DNA from: Symsagittifera roscoffensis
Lineage: Eukaryota > Xenacoelomorpha > Acoela > Convolutidae
Assembly (NCBI RefSeq): GCF_963678635.1
Contig: NC_087065.1
Coordinates: 38,713,888 to 38,777,887 of the forward strand
Direction: 5' to 3'
Length of the DNA: 64,000 nucleotides
Below are positions 11,848 to 21,449 of this stretch, piece by piece. Position 1 is the first letter of the stretch. Every line of letters starts with the position of its first letter. A model generated the notes under the pieces. That model had not been told where the DNA came from and did no database searches. It was given only the letters and a program-made list of their open reading frames with translations. The position numbers were made by a program, and so were the translations under genes.

Positions 11848-12408
11848 CTAGATGGTCCTGATAGACCCATTTGTTTTTTGCAAAGTAGAGGCAGTGACAT
11901 ATCCTTTCTTTCGAAGAAGAGCTGATTTTAGTGTTTTGTTTGGAGAGTTGCCTGGTCTTATCCAAATGTCACATTGGATATCTTTGAATTTTATCTTAGC
12001 TATGAAAATGTCACGGACAACTTCCTTCTCGTTTTCGATTGCCCATGCGCATTGGGCGGCCTGACCCGAGAGTCTCAGAAAGAAGGTTTGTAGACTTTCT
12101 CGGTCTAGTTGTTGGGTGTTGTAGAGCTTTATTCTTTCGATTATATAGTTTTTGTCTCTTTTGAAAAGTACCTCGCTTTGATTATAAAAGTCGCGGAAAC
12201 TGATAGTTGCGATATCTGTGTGAGCGTGGCTTTGTAAGAATCTTTTGTTACCTTCTGAACCCAGGGAGAAGAATAATCGTGATTTGATCTTTTGATCCGC
12301 TTCGTGGAAAAATACTTGAATTTCATTCAATACACAACACGTTACGTTACACAATGGGAGGCACACCCGCCGTACCACAGAGTGTAAGATCAATTGATGA
12401 GGAATCAA
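11848..12408 (-). pseudogene. G1 gag fragment
   Basis: The 186-codon minus-strand frame contains a Gypsy capsid-like pattern: a helical segment with ERIKLYNTQQLDRESLQTFF, then LRLSGQAAQCAW and VVRDIFIAKIKFKDIQCDI. This corresponds to the conserved capsid C-terminal region (RD-FI-GL-D---Q--L). The knuckle region follows in another frame at about 11690-11570, with CYFCG, then CPAKN-ICKNC and ARCC. The histidines expected in the first knuckle are partly lost. The frame overlaps the direct repeat at 12325-12539 at its N-terminus, so the first residues are probably not original. Confidence 0.75.
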
Positions 12409-12539
12409 CCAACAAAAGTCTTTAAAACGCGCAAAAGTTTTGTCCTCGGAACCCAGACGTGTGAGAGGGCAAATTTGTGGTTTGTTACAAAATCTAGCTT
12501 GGCATCATTTTTTTTACATTTCGGTTTAGATTTAAAACT
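12325..12539. repeat. 215-bp direct repeat, copy 1
   Basis: Begins ATTCAATACACAACACGTTA and is nearly identical to 13038-13253, starting 713 bp away. By eye the two differ at only a few sites, for example AGTTTTGTCCTCGG against AGATTTGTCCGCGG. It lies at the 5' side of G1 gag and could be an LTR piece or a local duplication. Confidence 0.8.
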
Positions 12540-13037
12540 TATGTCTTGCGGATTTCAGCTTGGTCTCTTGCGATACGGTTAGTTTCTTCAATATGGGTTT
12601 CTGGTTCTCCTTTTTGTTCATGACGTGGGGGGGGGGGGGTTGATCGTCGAACCAAGACTTCAGCTGGTTCGCGTAGAAGGAAATTGGCACTGCAATGTTC
12701 TCTTAAGTTCTCAGCTAGAAAGAACTACTCCCATGTGAGTAAGGGTTCTGTTGTTGGTTTAGGTCAGAACGCTGGTACCCCTATAAGATCAGTTCGGTCC
12801 TCGCCGACAAAACTGCTGGCTGCGTCATGTGGGATGTCAACCGACAGACTCTTAGTTACAAAAGTAATTGTAATAAAATGTGAATTGGTTATTAAAGCAA
12901 TGTTGAGATATCTGTATTTTTCACTAGATAACGAGAGAGTGATTTTCATTCAGCAGTGAACATTAACATGGTCGGCAAGTACCGGCTTTGACATAATCAT
13001 CAACTCACTCAGACTAACAATATGACCTCTATAATCA
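12540..13037. other. Spacer between the direct repeats
   Basis: Contains a run of 12-13 G at about 12627 and broken minus-strand frames that may be an N-terminal gag remnant. No confident gene is present. Confidence 0.35.
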
Positions 13038-13253
13038 ATTCAATACACAACACGTTACGTTACACAATGGGAGGCACACCCGCCGTACCACAGAGTGTAA
13101 GATCAATTGATGAGGAATCAACCAACAAAAGTCTTTAAAACGCGCAAAAGATTTGTCCGCGGAACCCAGACGTGTGAGAGGGCAAATTTATGGTTTGTTA
13201 CAAAATCTAGCTTGGTATAATTTTTTTGTACATTTCGATTTAGATTCAAAACT
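13038..13253. repeat. 215-bp direct repeat, copy 2
   Basis: Second copy of the repeat at 12325-12539, in the same orientation. If the pair are LTR fragments, the enclosed 500 bp would be a truncated internal region. If not, this is a simple segmental duplication. Confidence 0.8.
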
Positions 13254-13665
13254 CGTCCGCTCAGCATTTATTTAAGATTTTAATGAAAGTTTACTCTTTA
13301 CAAAAAAGTTTTTAACCGACACGATTCTTTTTTCTACCGATTAGCCAATGTTTTCTGTTTTTCTGTACTTAGACCCTTTCTGCTCTAAGACCATTCTGAT
13401 CATTGCTCTCCCTCTGTATCGCTCATGCAATAACCATCTCATTTAACATAAAGTTAATGCGTTTCTGAGAAATATGAACAATTGAAACTCAAACAACTCC
13501 TTTTTCAATGTTTTAACTCAATTCATTGTCTTAATTCACGTAATGATGTTTTATTTATCAGCACCAGCACATTTATTCCCAGAAATTTTTTTGCACAAGA
13601 AGGTTGTTTGGTACAGTTTTTATCAGAGCGAGTAACGCAATAAAAAACAAGATGATAAACCAACC

Positions 13666-13796
13666 GCATTTTCAATACTTTAAAGCAAAAAATATATATT
13701 GTTGTTCCGACTTGTTGATAACTGCTATAATTATCGCAGTTAACAAAAAAGTCAGAACAACAATATACATTTTTCGCTGTTATGTATTGAAAATGC
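13666..13796. repeat. 131-bp near-perfect hairpin element
   Basis: The left arm begins GCATTTTCAATAC and runs through ATATATTGTTGTTCCGACTT. The right arm is its reverse complement and ends GTATTGAAAATGC. The arms are about 55-60 bases with few mismatches, and the centre is AT-rich with paired GATAACTGC/GCAGTTA. This is a MITE-like foldback. It explains the antiparallel open frames seen over 13523-13822. No target duplication was recognised. Confidence 0.8.
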
Positions 13797-14599
13797 AATT
13801 AAGCGATAAAAATTATCGGTAGTCGTTTCGCTTTATGGCACATTATTGAATATTTTAAATGGTGCAGAAAGACACGTTCTGACATGTTCCCGATAAAGCA
13901 TTGCGTTTTCTTGCAAACAATTTTTAGTGAGTAAAATTTGCTCGTCAAACAACTATCGTCTCGATTATCTTTGCTTAATTCTCTTTTATTTTACGTCACT
14001 TGGTTGAATTTGAGTTAACTAAAAGACTATACCAAAATGCATACAAGACTACTTTTCTCATTTCTGTACTTCTCAGAAAAATTCAACATGCGTTAGACAA
14101 ATAAGCCTTTACCACCATACACCACAATACTAAATAACCTGAAGTACTTCTAGCATTGATTATCTTATTTTCTAGAAATTCGTTGACCTTCTTCCGAGTA
14201 TCACATCCTTAAATTATCGTTGGCCTAGTGGTGTTCAAACAGGACGTTACCAGATTTACCAGATAAATTAATTTAGTCCATTTCTTTACCTCAAAATGTC
14301 CTCCTTCAGAATCTAGCTTCCAAATTTTATTTGATTTAATTCCTCCGAAAATTAACTTGAGCTGCCCGTTACCTCGTTCCTAATTTGCCTGCTAAAGCAT
14401 ATTGTTAGATGGAGCTCCTACGAATAATTTCTTCATATAACATTGGTGGCAATAGGCACGGGCGAATATAGAAATGGATTTTGCCGTCATTTTAAAAAAT
14501 GTCATTTATTTGATTTTTTAGATGTAACTAATAGTGAAAAAAAGGGAAGGAATTTGGATTTGCCGACGCTCTTAACCTCAAAAAAATTGTTCACATGAG
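13797..14599. other. No recognisable gene
   Basis: AT-rich sequence with stops in all frames and no repeat shared with other parts of the window that I can see. Confidence 0.4.
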
Positions 14600-14960
14600 C
14601 CAACAAAAAGGTACTCCCTTTTGTACTATTTTAAGACATCAGTTTAATGCTAATCGACTATAAGATTTTTCTAGAGGCAATATATATTTATTTTGAGGGG
14701 GGGAGCGCGCGCCGAAAAAAACGCATTTTTGTCAAGACTGTCCAAAAAGCATTGGCATAAACATGCATTTGTTTAAAAACGCGTTGGGCCTGTTTTTTTT
14801 TCAAAAGTTTGTCTGCGGCGTAAAAAGTTTGGCCAAAACAGGGTCTTTTAAGTGATTTGGGATAGCTAGAAAAATCAATTCACATTTGATTTGAATTTTT
14901 TTTCACTTTTTGTCTAAACACCAAAACTTGTCAAGAAACCAGTGTTCCAGATAGATCTCA
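14600..14960 (+). mobile_element. Family B (hAT-like) copy B1
   Basis: Shares with the other B copies the order CTCCCTTTTGTACTATTTT, AGCGCGCGCCGAAAAAAACG, CAAGACTGTCCAAAAAGC, AAGTTTGGCCAAAACAGGG and AGTGATTTGGGATAGCTAG. The terminal GATCCGCCCCTG is degraded here, so the ends are approximate. Confidence 0.6.
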
Positions 14961-17900
14961 ATTTTAAAAAAGTCTTTTTACTTAATCTGCCCAAATTACC
15001 TAAATTTTTGATTTCATAATATGCAATTTATAAATGCTGAGAACAACATAATTTTTTCTTAAACGGACTCCTAACAAGGTCGAAATTTGAGCAGATGCGA
15101 TGATGGTCATTTTTCCTTTGGAACTATCTTCTGTTTTTTTTTCTAAACTGGTTGAAACTGGGGCGTATTTGAAATGTTTTTGAGTCATTTACCAAACATT
15201 TCCGGCCAATTCGGCTTATTTATAAATCGACGTGAAATTGTGAACGAAGCACTTTGAGATGACACTGATAATTCTAGCCAATCAGATTGAAACAGAATAG
15301 ATTTTGTTCATGCTGCTGAAATAGCGTTTTTAGGGCAGAATAAGTAAAAAGACCCAAAAATAAAGTTTTTCTTTCACCGTTCTGGTTCCGTGAAAATATC
15401 TAGCTCCGTGAAAATGACCAAAAATCAAACTTTTTTATACGGTTCTCACAACTTCTCACAAAACTAGGCTCTAGGAGTTTTATAAGGTAAGGAGTTTTCT
15501 CAAAAGAAAATTGTAAGATAGTGACTTTGCTTAAAAGAAAAATTTTGAAGTTGTTTTTTTAATTTTCATTAATACCAGAACGAAAGTTCCCCACTTTCGC
15601 AGAGTACAAACACGTTAACTCGTAGGCCAAGATTAATAATTTGCTACATGAGCTGACTAAAGAAACCGCTAACTTCATAGATATAATTGTTTGCTGATTA
15701 TTAGAGTTTCTGTCAATATATATCTGACCCTACATACGAAAACTCTGAAGCTATATGACATGATTGGTGAAAATTAATTTTATTGTTTCGAAAAAAAATT
15801 GAACAACTGAATATGTAAAAACAAAAGATTTATCGAAATGGTTCTCAAAACTTTTGTTTCGGAACTTATTGTTCGAATTGCATAAATATAAACACAATCT
15901 GAAAAGTTTACAAAAATTAATTTAGGAAAGAAAAACTTTCCAGAATTGTTTTTCATTCGTAGATACTGAATAGAAATTTTTAATGACTTTTCGAATGAAT
16001 CAATTACAAACCACTAACCCGATATAATATGAGCCGAGACCTATAAAATCTAAAAGAAATCGAAAAAAAAAATCGAAATTTTCTAAGGCTAATGAAAAGT
16101 TAGTAGGTCACCTCGCCCTCAAAACACGGAAAAAATATAAGAAGTCAAGGTTATTAAAATTTTAAACAGAAATAAATCAAACACTAAAATAAACTAAAAA
16201 AATATTTACGTTAAGCAAAAAAGAACCATTTCACGATGTGGCAACTAAACCGACCAAACACATGCAGACAAAAATAAACCGAAAACTTTTTTTGAAACAG
16301 AATACTACCCGTTTTGAAGAAAAACAGGTCCTGTCAGAAAAAATTGGAGAAGGCATTCTGAGACTTACTATAAATTAATTACTGAAAACGTTCATTGTTT
16401 TTAGCAGGTCACTGTTCGCTGTTCGCTTGATAGTAAGTATCTAAAAATGATGCTTGAAACTTTTTACTTCTTTGTTAAAAAAGCTTGTTACTAATTTTTG
16501 TAAAATTGGGAATAAGAAACTGAGATCATAGTGCTTCTCTTCGAATATTACTGCTAGCCAATATACATATCTCTCAGCCTAGTTATTTACACTCTCTTCC
16601 TTCGCAAAGGGAAAAAAGAACAATAAACCTGAAACAAACATTAATGCGGCCATTGAAAATTTGAAACCAGAAGATTAGTAAAAAGTCTTTTTCGATTAAA
16701 ATAGTTGTTGAATGTTGTGACTAAGCTTTTCAGTTTCCTCTAACATTTTTCATACACATACTAACATTTTTGAGAAGGGACCAAAAATTCTGATGAAAAA
16801 ACCTAAATTAAAATCAAAATCAAATTTTATTATACTGTTTTTTCAACAAAATAAAACAAACACATCAGTTTTTTCATCAGAACTTAAATAGTCCTTAATT
16901 TTTTTTATTGATAAGACTTTACAGGCCAAAAGATTTCAGCAAACATGTTTAGTACATATAAAACATATGTTAATATGTTTTCAAACATTTTTCATACCAA
17001 TACTATAGCTCTTTTGAGAATTTGACTGAAAAGTTTCATGAAAATTTTTTAATTTAAATTAAAACCAAACTTTGTTTTACTGTTTTTTGAAACTCGCAGT
17101 TCGAACATCAACACACTTCAGAACTTAACATAGTTCTTGATTTTATTATTGTTTATAAGCCTTTATGTGGTCTATGTGCCAGATTTTTCTAGGGTTAACG
17201 TAGATAGCAATTAATTAAACCGGCTTAGAAATTTTTCTGCTGCTGTTTTGAGTGATTTCTACTGCTCTATAAAAAAGTTTTTCTTTTTATCTCCCTCAGG
17301 AAAATTTTCGCTAATCATGCGAGTACAACAAAAAACTTCTGTTTTTACTGTCATTGTCGCTTTTTGAAAATAGTGTTTTTTTTTTAATTGAGCAGAGCGC
17401 TTTCCAGAAGTATTAAAGATTTTAAAAAAGTAAAACATGGGCTTTTTACCCGACCTGGTGAAGGTGTTAATTAAACGGATGCATGTCGCCGTTTAATCTG
17501 GTTCAAATTATTTTACTGTTTAGTCCCTCTAAAATGTTGTTTAGTTTTCCGCCTCCTTTTTTCGCTATTTTTGCCCTATCTTTTTGAGTTATTGTATTGT
17601 CGTCTGGTAAAAAGTCGGCCTAGCTCAAAAAATACCAAGCCCCAGTAGAAAAAAAGAGTCCTGGATAGACAAGTATTTTGTAATTTTCAGAAATAAAGCA
17701 AAAAAGTAAAATAGATGCGTCAACAAAAAAGTAAAATAGATGCGTTATTTTGTTCTTCTGAGAAATAGAAACTTAGCGTTCATATGATTATCTTGCAACG
17801 GTTTTAAGAAAAATGGGTAAATTCTGCCGTATGATTAAATTTTTTTTTGATTTGCTGCTCTATAGGCCAAACTAATGCAATTCTGATAAGCTCTGCTGCT

Positions 17901-18787
17901 AGCAAAATCGCGTCTAGTGCAACGGACCGACAAGACTTGAAGTCAGAGGGATTCAGGCTGAAACTTAAACTAAAAAGATGTTATTTTGAAAATGTTATCA
18001 AAGTGCAGTCCATAATAAGCATTTTTCATGACAATGCACCATTTAGGAATGGCATCCTTTAGTTGGCAGGCATTGAGATTTTGATTTGCCAGATTTTGAA
18101 ATACGTAAATTGAGCATATGAAAATTTCCTTCAACAATGTTTTAATTTTTAAGCCTTTTGAACATCAATTGAAGTCAATAACTGATAAAGAAAGACAAGA
18201 AATTGATTTTTTCTTTAAAGTACTTTTTAAATTGATCACATTTTGTGAGTTTTTGAGAGATTGTTCGGCTTGAAGTCCCTAACTTTATGATTTGGCTAGA
18301 AGTCCGCCCCTAGGCCTGATGTCGGGCACCCAGCAGAATCATTTGGGGGCATAGAAGACAACAGCGTGTTCAAACTTGTCAAAAATTACACAACTTTTAT
18401 ATTAACTAATCGGAATCGAGATGAGACAGCAAACGTGTGAAATAGTTATTTATGATTTTTTTCTTTCGTACATTTGTTTTTCATCTCGTTTTTGCTCTTA
18501 AAGCTTTTCTGTTTTAAGGCCATTCTGTTTCTTACTCTGCCTCCTAGCCAATCAGAATCATTTATTTACTTTTACAATAGTTCAAACAAGTTTTAGAATT
18601 GTTAATATTACCAGAGAAACGAATAAATTATGCATATTTTTATGCAGATTTTTAAGTTTTTAAAAAATTGACAGTAGGAAACAATTTTCGTAAATTTTTC
18701 AAACAAGGTATAAATTCTTCATTTTCTGGTCTGCTCTTAGACTTTTTCTGTTTTTAGACCATTCTGCATGTCTAAATACGCGATGCT
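14961..18787. other. AT-rich intergenic sequence without genes
   Basis: No open frame with family resemblance. A diverged direct duplication of about 240 bp lies at 16742-16945 and 16981-17190 (shared CATTTTTCATAC, TACTGTTTTTT, CAGAACTTA). A 24-bp tandem pair (AAAAAGTAAAATAGATGCGT) lies at about 17702-17745. A recurring phrase (CTCTTAGAC-TTTTCTGTTTTTAGACCATTCTG and variants) appears near 13365, 18490 and 18720. Confidence 0.5.
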
Positions 18788-18923
18788 CGGGTTGACGTCC
18801 AGACAAGAAAACTGCCTATAATACAAATTCATAGATGGAATCTATGAAAAAAATGCTTGTCATACAATTTCATAGACAAAAAATGTAAAGCAAGTTTTCA
18901 AATTGAACCTTGTTTCGAAAGTT

Positions 18924-19011
18924 GGATCTTTTTAACATCTCTCCCCTCCCCTATTGTATCTATTAAGGAATCTCCCCCTTTCTTGAAAAGGGGGTATTGT
19001 TAAGTAGATCC
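18924..19011. mobile_element. Family C TIR element, copy C1
   Basis: Ends GGATCTTTTTAACATCTC on the left and ATTGTTAAGTAGATCC on the right, with a CCCCTCC-rich interior and the phrase TATTGTATCTATTAAGGAA. About 88 bp, a MITE-like foldback. Confidence 0.65.
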
Positions 19012-19016
19012 CTGGT

Positions 19017-19108
19017 GATCTACTTAACAATCTCTCCCCCTATTGTATCTACTAAAGAATCTCCCCCCCCCCCTTTCTTGAAAGGAGGGGAGATTGTTAA
19101 GTAGATCC
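19017..19108. mobile_element. Family C TIR element, copy C2
   Basis: Starts GATCTACTTAACAATCTC and ends GAGATTGTTAAGTAGATCC, a clear terminal inverted repeat. It lies head-to-tail with C1, only 5 bases away, and shares TATTGTATCTACTAAAGAA inside. Confidence 0.75.
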
Positions 19109-19136
19109 TGAAAATTATATCAAAAAAATCAAAGCT

Positions 19137-19674
19137 CAACAAGACTGCTCGTATCAGGGCGAAGCCTTGAATGTTCCGACTGCCTTTTAAGGTCTATGAA
19201 ACAGTAATAACATGAGAAAATTGAATGTAAAAAAAAATGAAAAAAGTTTTCTAAAAAAATTTGATATTTTTTTGGGAAAATTGTCCCCGCACACGCCATA
19301 TAAAGTACAAAGTGAGAAATGTCGCTTCTAGTAACAAATAAATTATGGCAAATAAGCTTCCTTCAACCAATTTAGAACGATTTCTAAGACGGATTAAATC
19401 TACGCTTACGCGTTAATAGCGCGAATTATATCGTGCGTGAATTGTCCCAAATTGGCCAAAATGCCAATTTTTATACCCACATAACTGTACAAAAAACGAT
19501 CACAGGTGAAATATTTTTTCAAATATAAGCTCAGGACAACAATACTTTTTGAATGATATAAAAAAACCGTCAAAAATGGCTAGTTAAAAAGTCGAAATTT
19601 GTCTGAAGAAAAAAAAACCCACACCGAGCACAAATTTTCCGTTACTTTTGTGTCCAAAGTCGGAAAAAAAGAAA
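19137..19674 (+). repeat. Family A structured repeat, copy A1
   Basis: Starts AACAAGACTGCTCGTATCAG and ends near AAAGTCGGA. Internal landmarks shared by all copies: the hairpin CAGGGCGAAGCC, CACGCCAT-TAAAGTACAAA, ACGCGTTAATAGCGCGAA, GATCACAGGTGAAATA, GCTCAGGACAACAATAC and GAGCACAAAT. No open frame. It is about 540 bp with no terminal inverted repeat. Class unknown. Confidence 0.8.
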
Positions 19675-20441
19675 ACTCGTGGCAGTTTACGTTACATGAG
19701 AACAAATTGGGCTTAACAGTTTTTATTAAACAAATGCCTACCTTTTAAGTTCAGTTCATATATGAAAATGTATGATATGCATTTTCAAAAAAAAATTACA
19801 AATTTAAATTAATACAAATTATATTAGTTTCAAGAAAAAATACAAAACTTCTTGAAAAAAAAAAAAATTTTTCCTTTTCTTGACTGCAGTCCCGCTTCTA
19901 AACATTTCACGAAGAAAAAATTATATTTCGAATAGAAAAGTAAAGAAATAATGTTTTGTGTCTATAACGTCTGTGCTAAAATAAACCTAGACAAGCTTTT
20001 TGTGCCACTGATTTTTTCTAAAGAAAAATAGTTTTAGCCATATACAAAAAGGTACTTGTTTTTGTATATAATTCTGAATGAAAAAACGCACATTCATGTG
20101 CCTGGCAAAGCACCAAATGCAGTTTTTCTGTGTGCTAACAGTCACTAATCTCTAGGTTTTCTCATACGAGAACCCTTGGTGTTTGTGTTTTCGAACAAAA
20201 CACAAAACGTCAAAGTAACCTCATAATTTTTTTTGTATTTTGATGTCTGGAAAAAATGCTTTTACTCACTTTCATAGTTTAGAAAAAACGCTTTTTATAC
20301 AGTTTTATAGTATAAAAAATTTAGTGCGCTATAAAAATGCTTTTTTGGCTCTTTTTATACAATTACAGTCTATGAAGTTGTATGGTAAGCTTTTTTTCCT
20401 AGTATAAAATTGCATGAAAAGTATTTTTTGTCAACCCGGGT

Positions 20442-20939
20442 ACGTAACCACAGCAACTGTTTTATGTTATTCATCGTACTGAGCCAGTGTCCACACATAC
20501 GACGACAAGTGCTAGGATGGCAACCGTTTTTGATAGGACATTAGGACTATTCTAAACACAATTCTTCAAATGCTTGTCTGAGAAATATAAACCGATTTAA
20601 GTCGAACAGTTCATTTAAACAATTAAAACGCGCTTTTGTCGTTCGGATGCAATGTCATCATAGTCTTAATGTCCAGTCGTCCTTTTTACCTTGCACTGCG
20701 GAACATAAGTTTATTTTACGTGCCGAACCTAAATTTGTTGAAATGCCATTTCTCAGAGAAGCAATTAAACCATTGAAGACAGCCCATAATCCTAATTATG
20801 AATTATTTGAAGGAGTTTTTTGACATTGTTGCCGAGAACAATAATCATGTTTATTACCGCACCAATTCTTTTTAGCAATGATGGCAGCAACATTTCAAAT
20901 CATCGTTTTCCTTTTTGAAGCTACTTATAGACTTTGAAA
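20442..20939. other. Region upstream of the giant gene's first coding exon
   Basis: No frame or recognisable core promoter. A splice-acceptor-like TACTTATAG ends at 20930, nine bases before the ATG at 20940. The 5' untranslated region may therefore begin with a cis- or trans-splice. Confidence 0.4.
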
Positions 20940-21449
20940 ATGTTTTCTCGTTTCGATAGTTTAAAAATTAGTGATTACCTTTTAAACCATTTTGTGTTCC
21001 CCCGAAAAATTGACACGAAAACGTCCCCCCATTATCGTCAATCATTCTCAAAAAATATCGACTTTGACAACCCTTCATTTATATTATTATTCTCGAAAGG
21101 GTTAAGAGAGGTGAATGAAGCCTTGCCAAATCTTATATCGGCAAAAAAGAGGGATCAGTTGAAAAGAATTTTTGAGCGCTGGCTTGATTACCAAAAATGG
21201 TCTTCACTGAACGCGAAAAAGCTCGCGGATGCTATTGCCAGTTTTAGAAACCCAGGAGACTACCTTCCGATCATTTGCGAAGACAAAAACGCACTGCTAG
21301 TATTCAGAATACCAACATCCGAGAATTCTGACGCCATTTTGGTGAATGCAACACAATTGTTGCTACCAGCTAACACGTTTTTAGGACAAAAAGGATGTCC
21401 CGTTCGAAACTTACCCGATGGGCCGACATTTGAGGTTCCCCGAGAAAAG
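20940..21449 (+). CDS. Giant gene exon 1 (DUF6606 N-terminus)
   Basis: 170 codons beginning at the ATG at 20940. The first residues contain YLLNHFVFPRKI, matching the family's opening pattern (HLFLPPKLP). The region LADAIASFRNPGDYLPI then IICEDKNALLVFRIP matches the DUF6606 segment in which the protein's strand LP-hi--QNA-lliR is conserved. The exon ends at a strong donor, AAAAG|GTAAGA, in phase 0, just after the equivalent of the family's P-P-ieiP motif (FEVPREK). An apparent start two codons upstream would use TTG and is rejected. Confidence 0.88.

Larger units (their letters stand above)
9560..12408 (-). mobile_element. Decayed Ty3/Gypsy retrotransposon G1 (gag to RNase H)
   Basis: On the minus strand the remnants follow canonical Ty3/Gypsy order: capsid-like Gag (12400-11850), paired Cys-rich zinc knuckles (about 11690-11570), aspartic protease (11350-11050), reverse transcriptase (10930-10170) and RNase H (10053-9640). 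No integrase is recognised below 9560. All frames are interrupted by stops and shifts. Clear LTRs were not found, although a 215-bp direct repeat flanks part of the gag region (12325-12539 and 13038-13253). It differs in sequence from G2, so two Gypsy lineages are present. Confidence 0.85.
18787..20441. mobile_element. Composite element with CGGGTTGAC ends (family D), carrying nested insertions
   Basis: The left end CGGGTTGACGTCC at 18788 and the right end GTCAACCCGGG at 20430-20440 are inverted. Just inside both ends are the phrases TGCTTGTCATACAATTTCAT and TGCATGAAAAGTATTTTTTG, as in the other D copy at 60081-61026. Between them sit two family C elements (18924-19108) and family A copy A1 (19137-19674), so this reads as D disrupted by C and A. 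Confidence 0.55.

Noticed and set aside
13523-13822. Two antiparallel open frames as small genes
   Set aside because: They are mirror translations of the 131-bp hairpin at 13666-13796.
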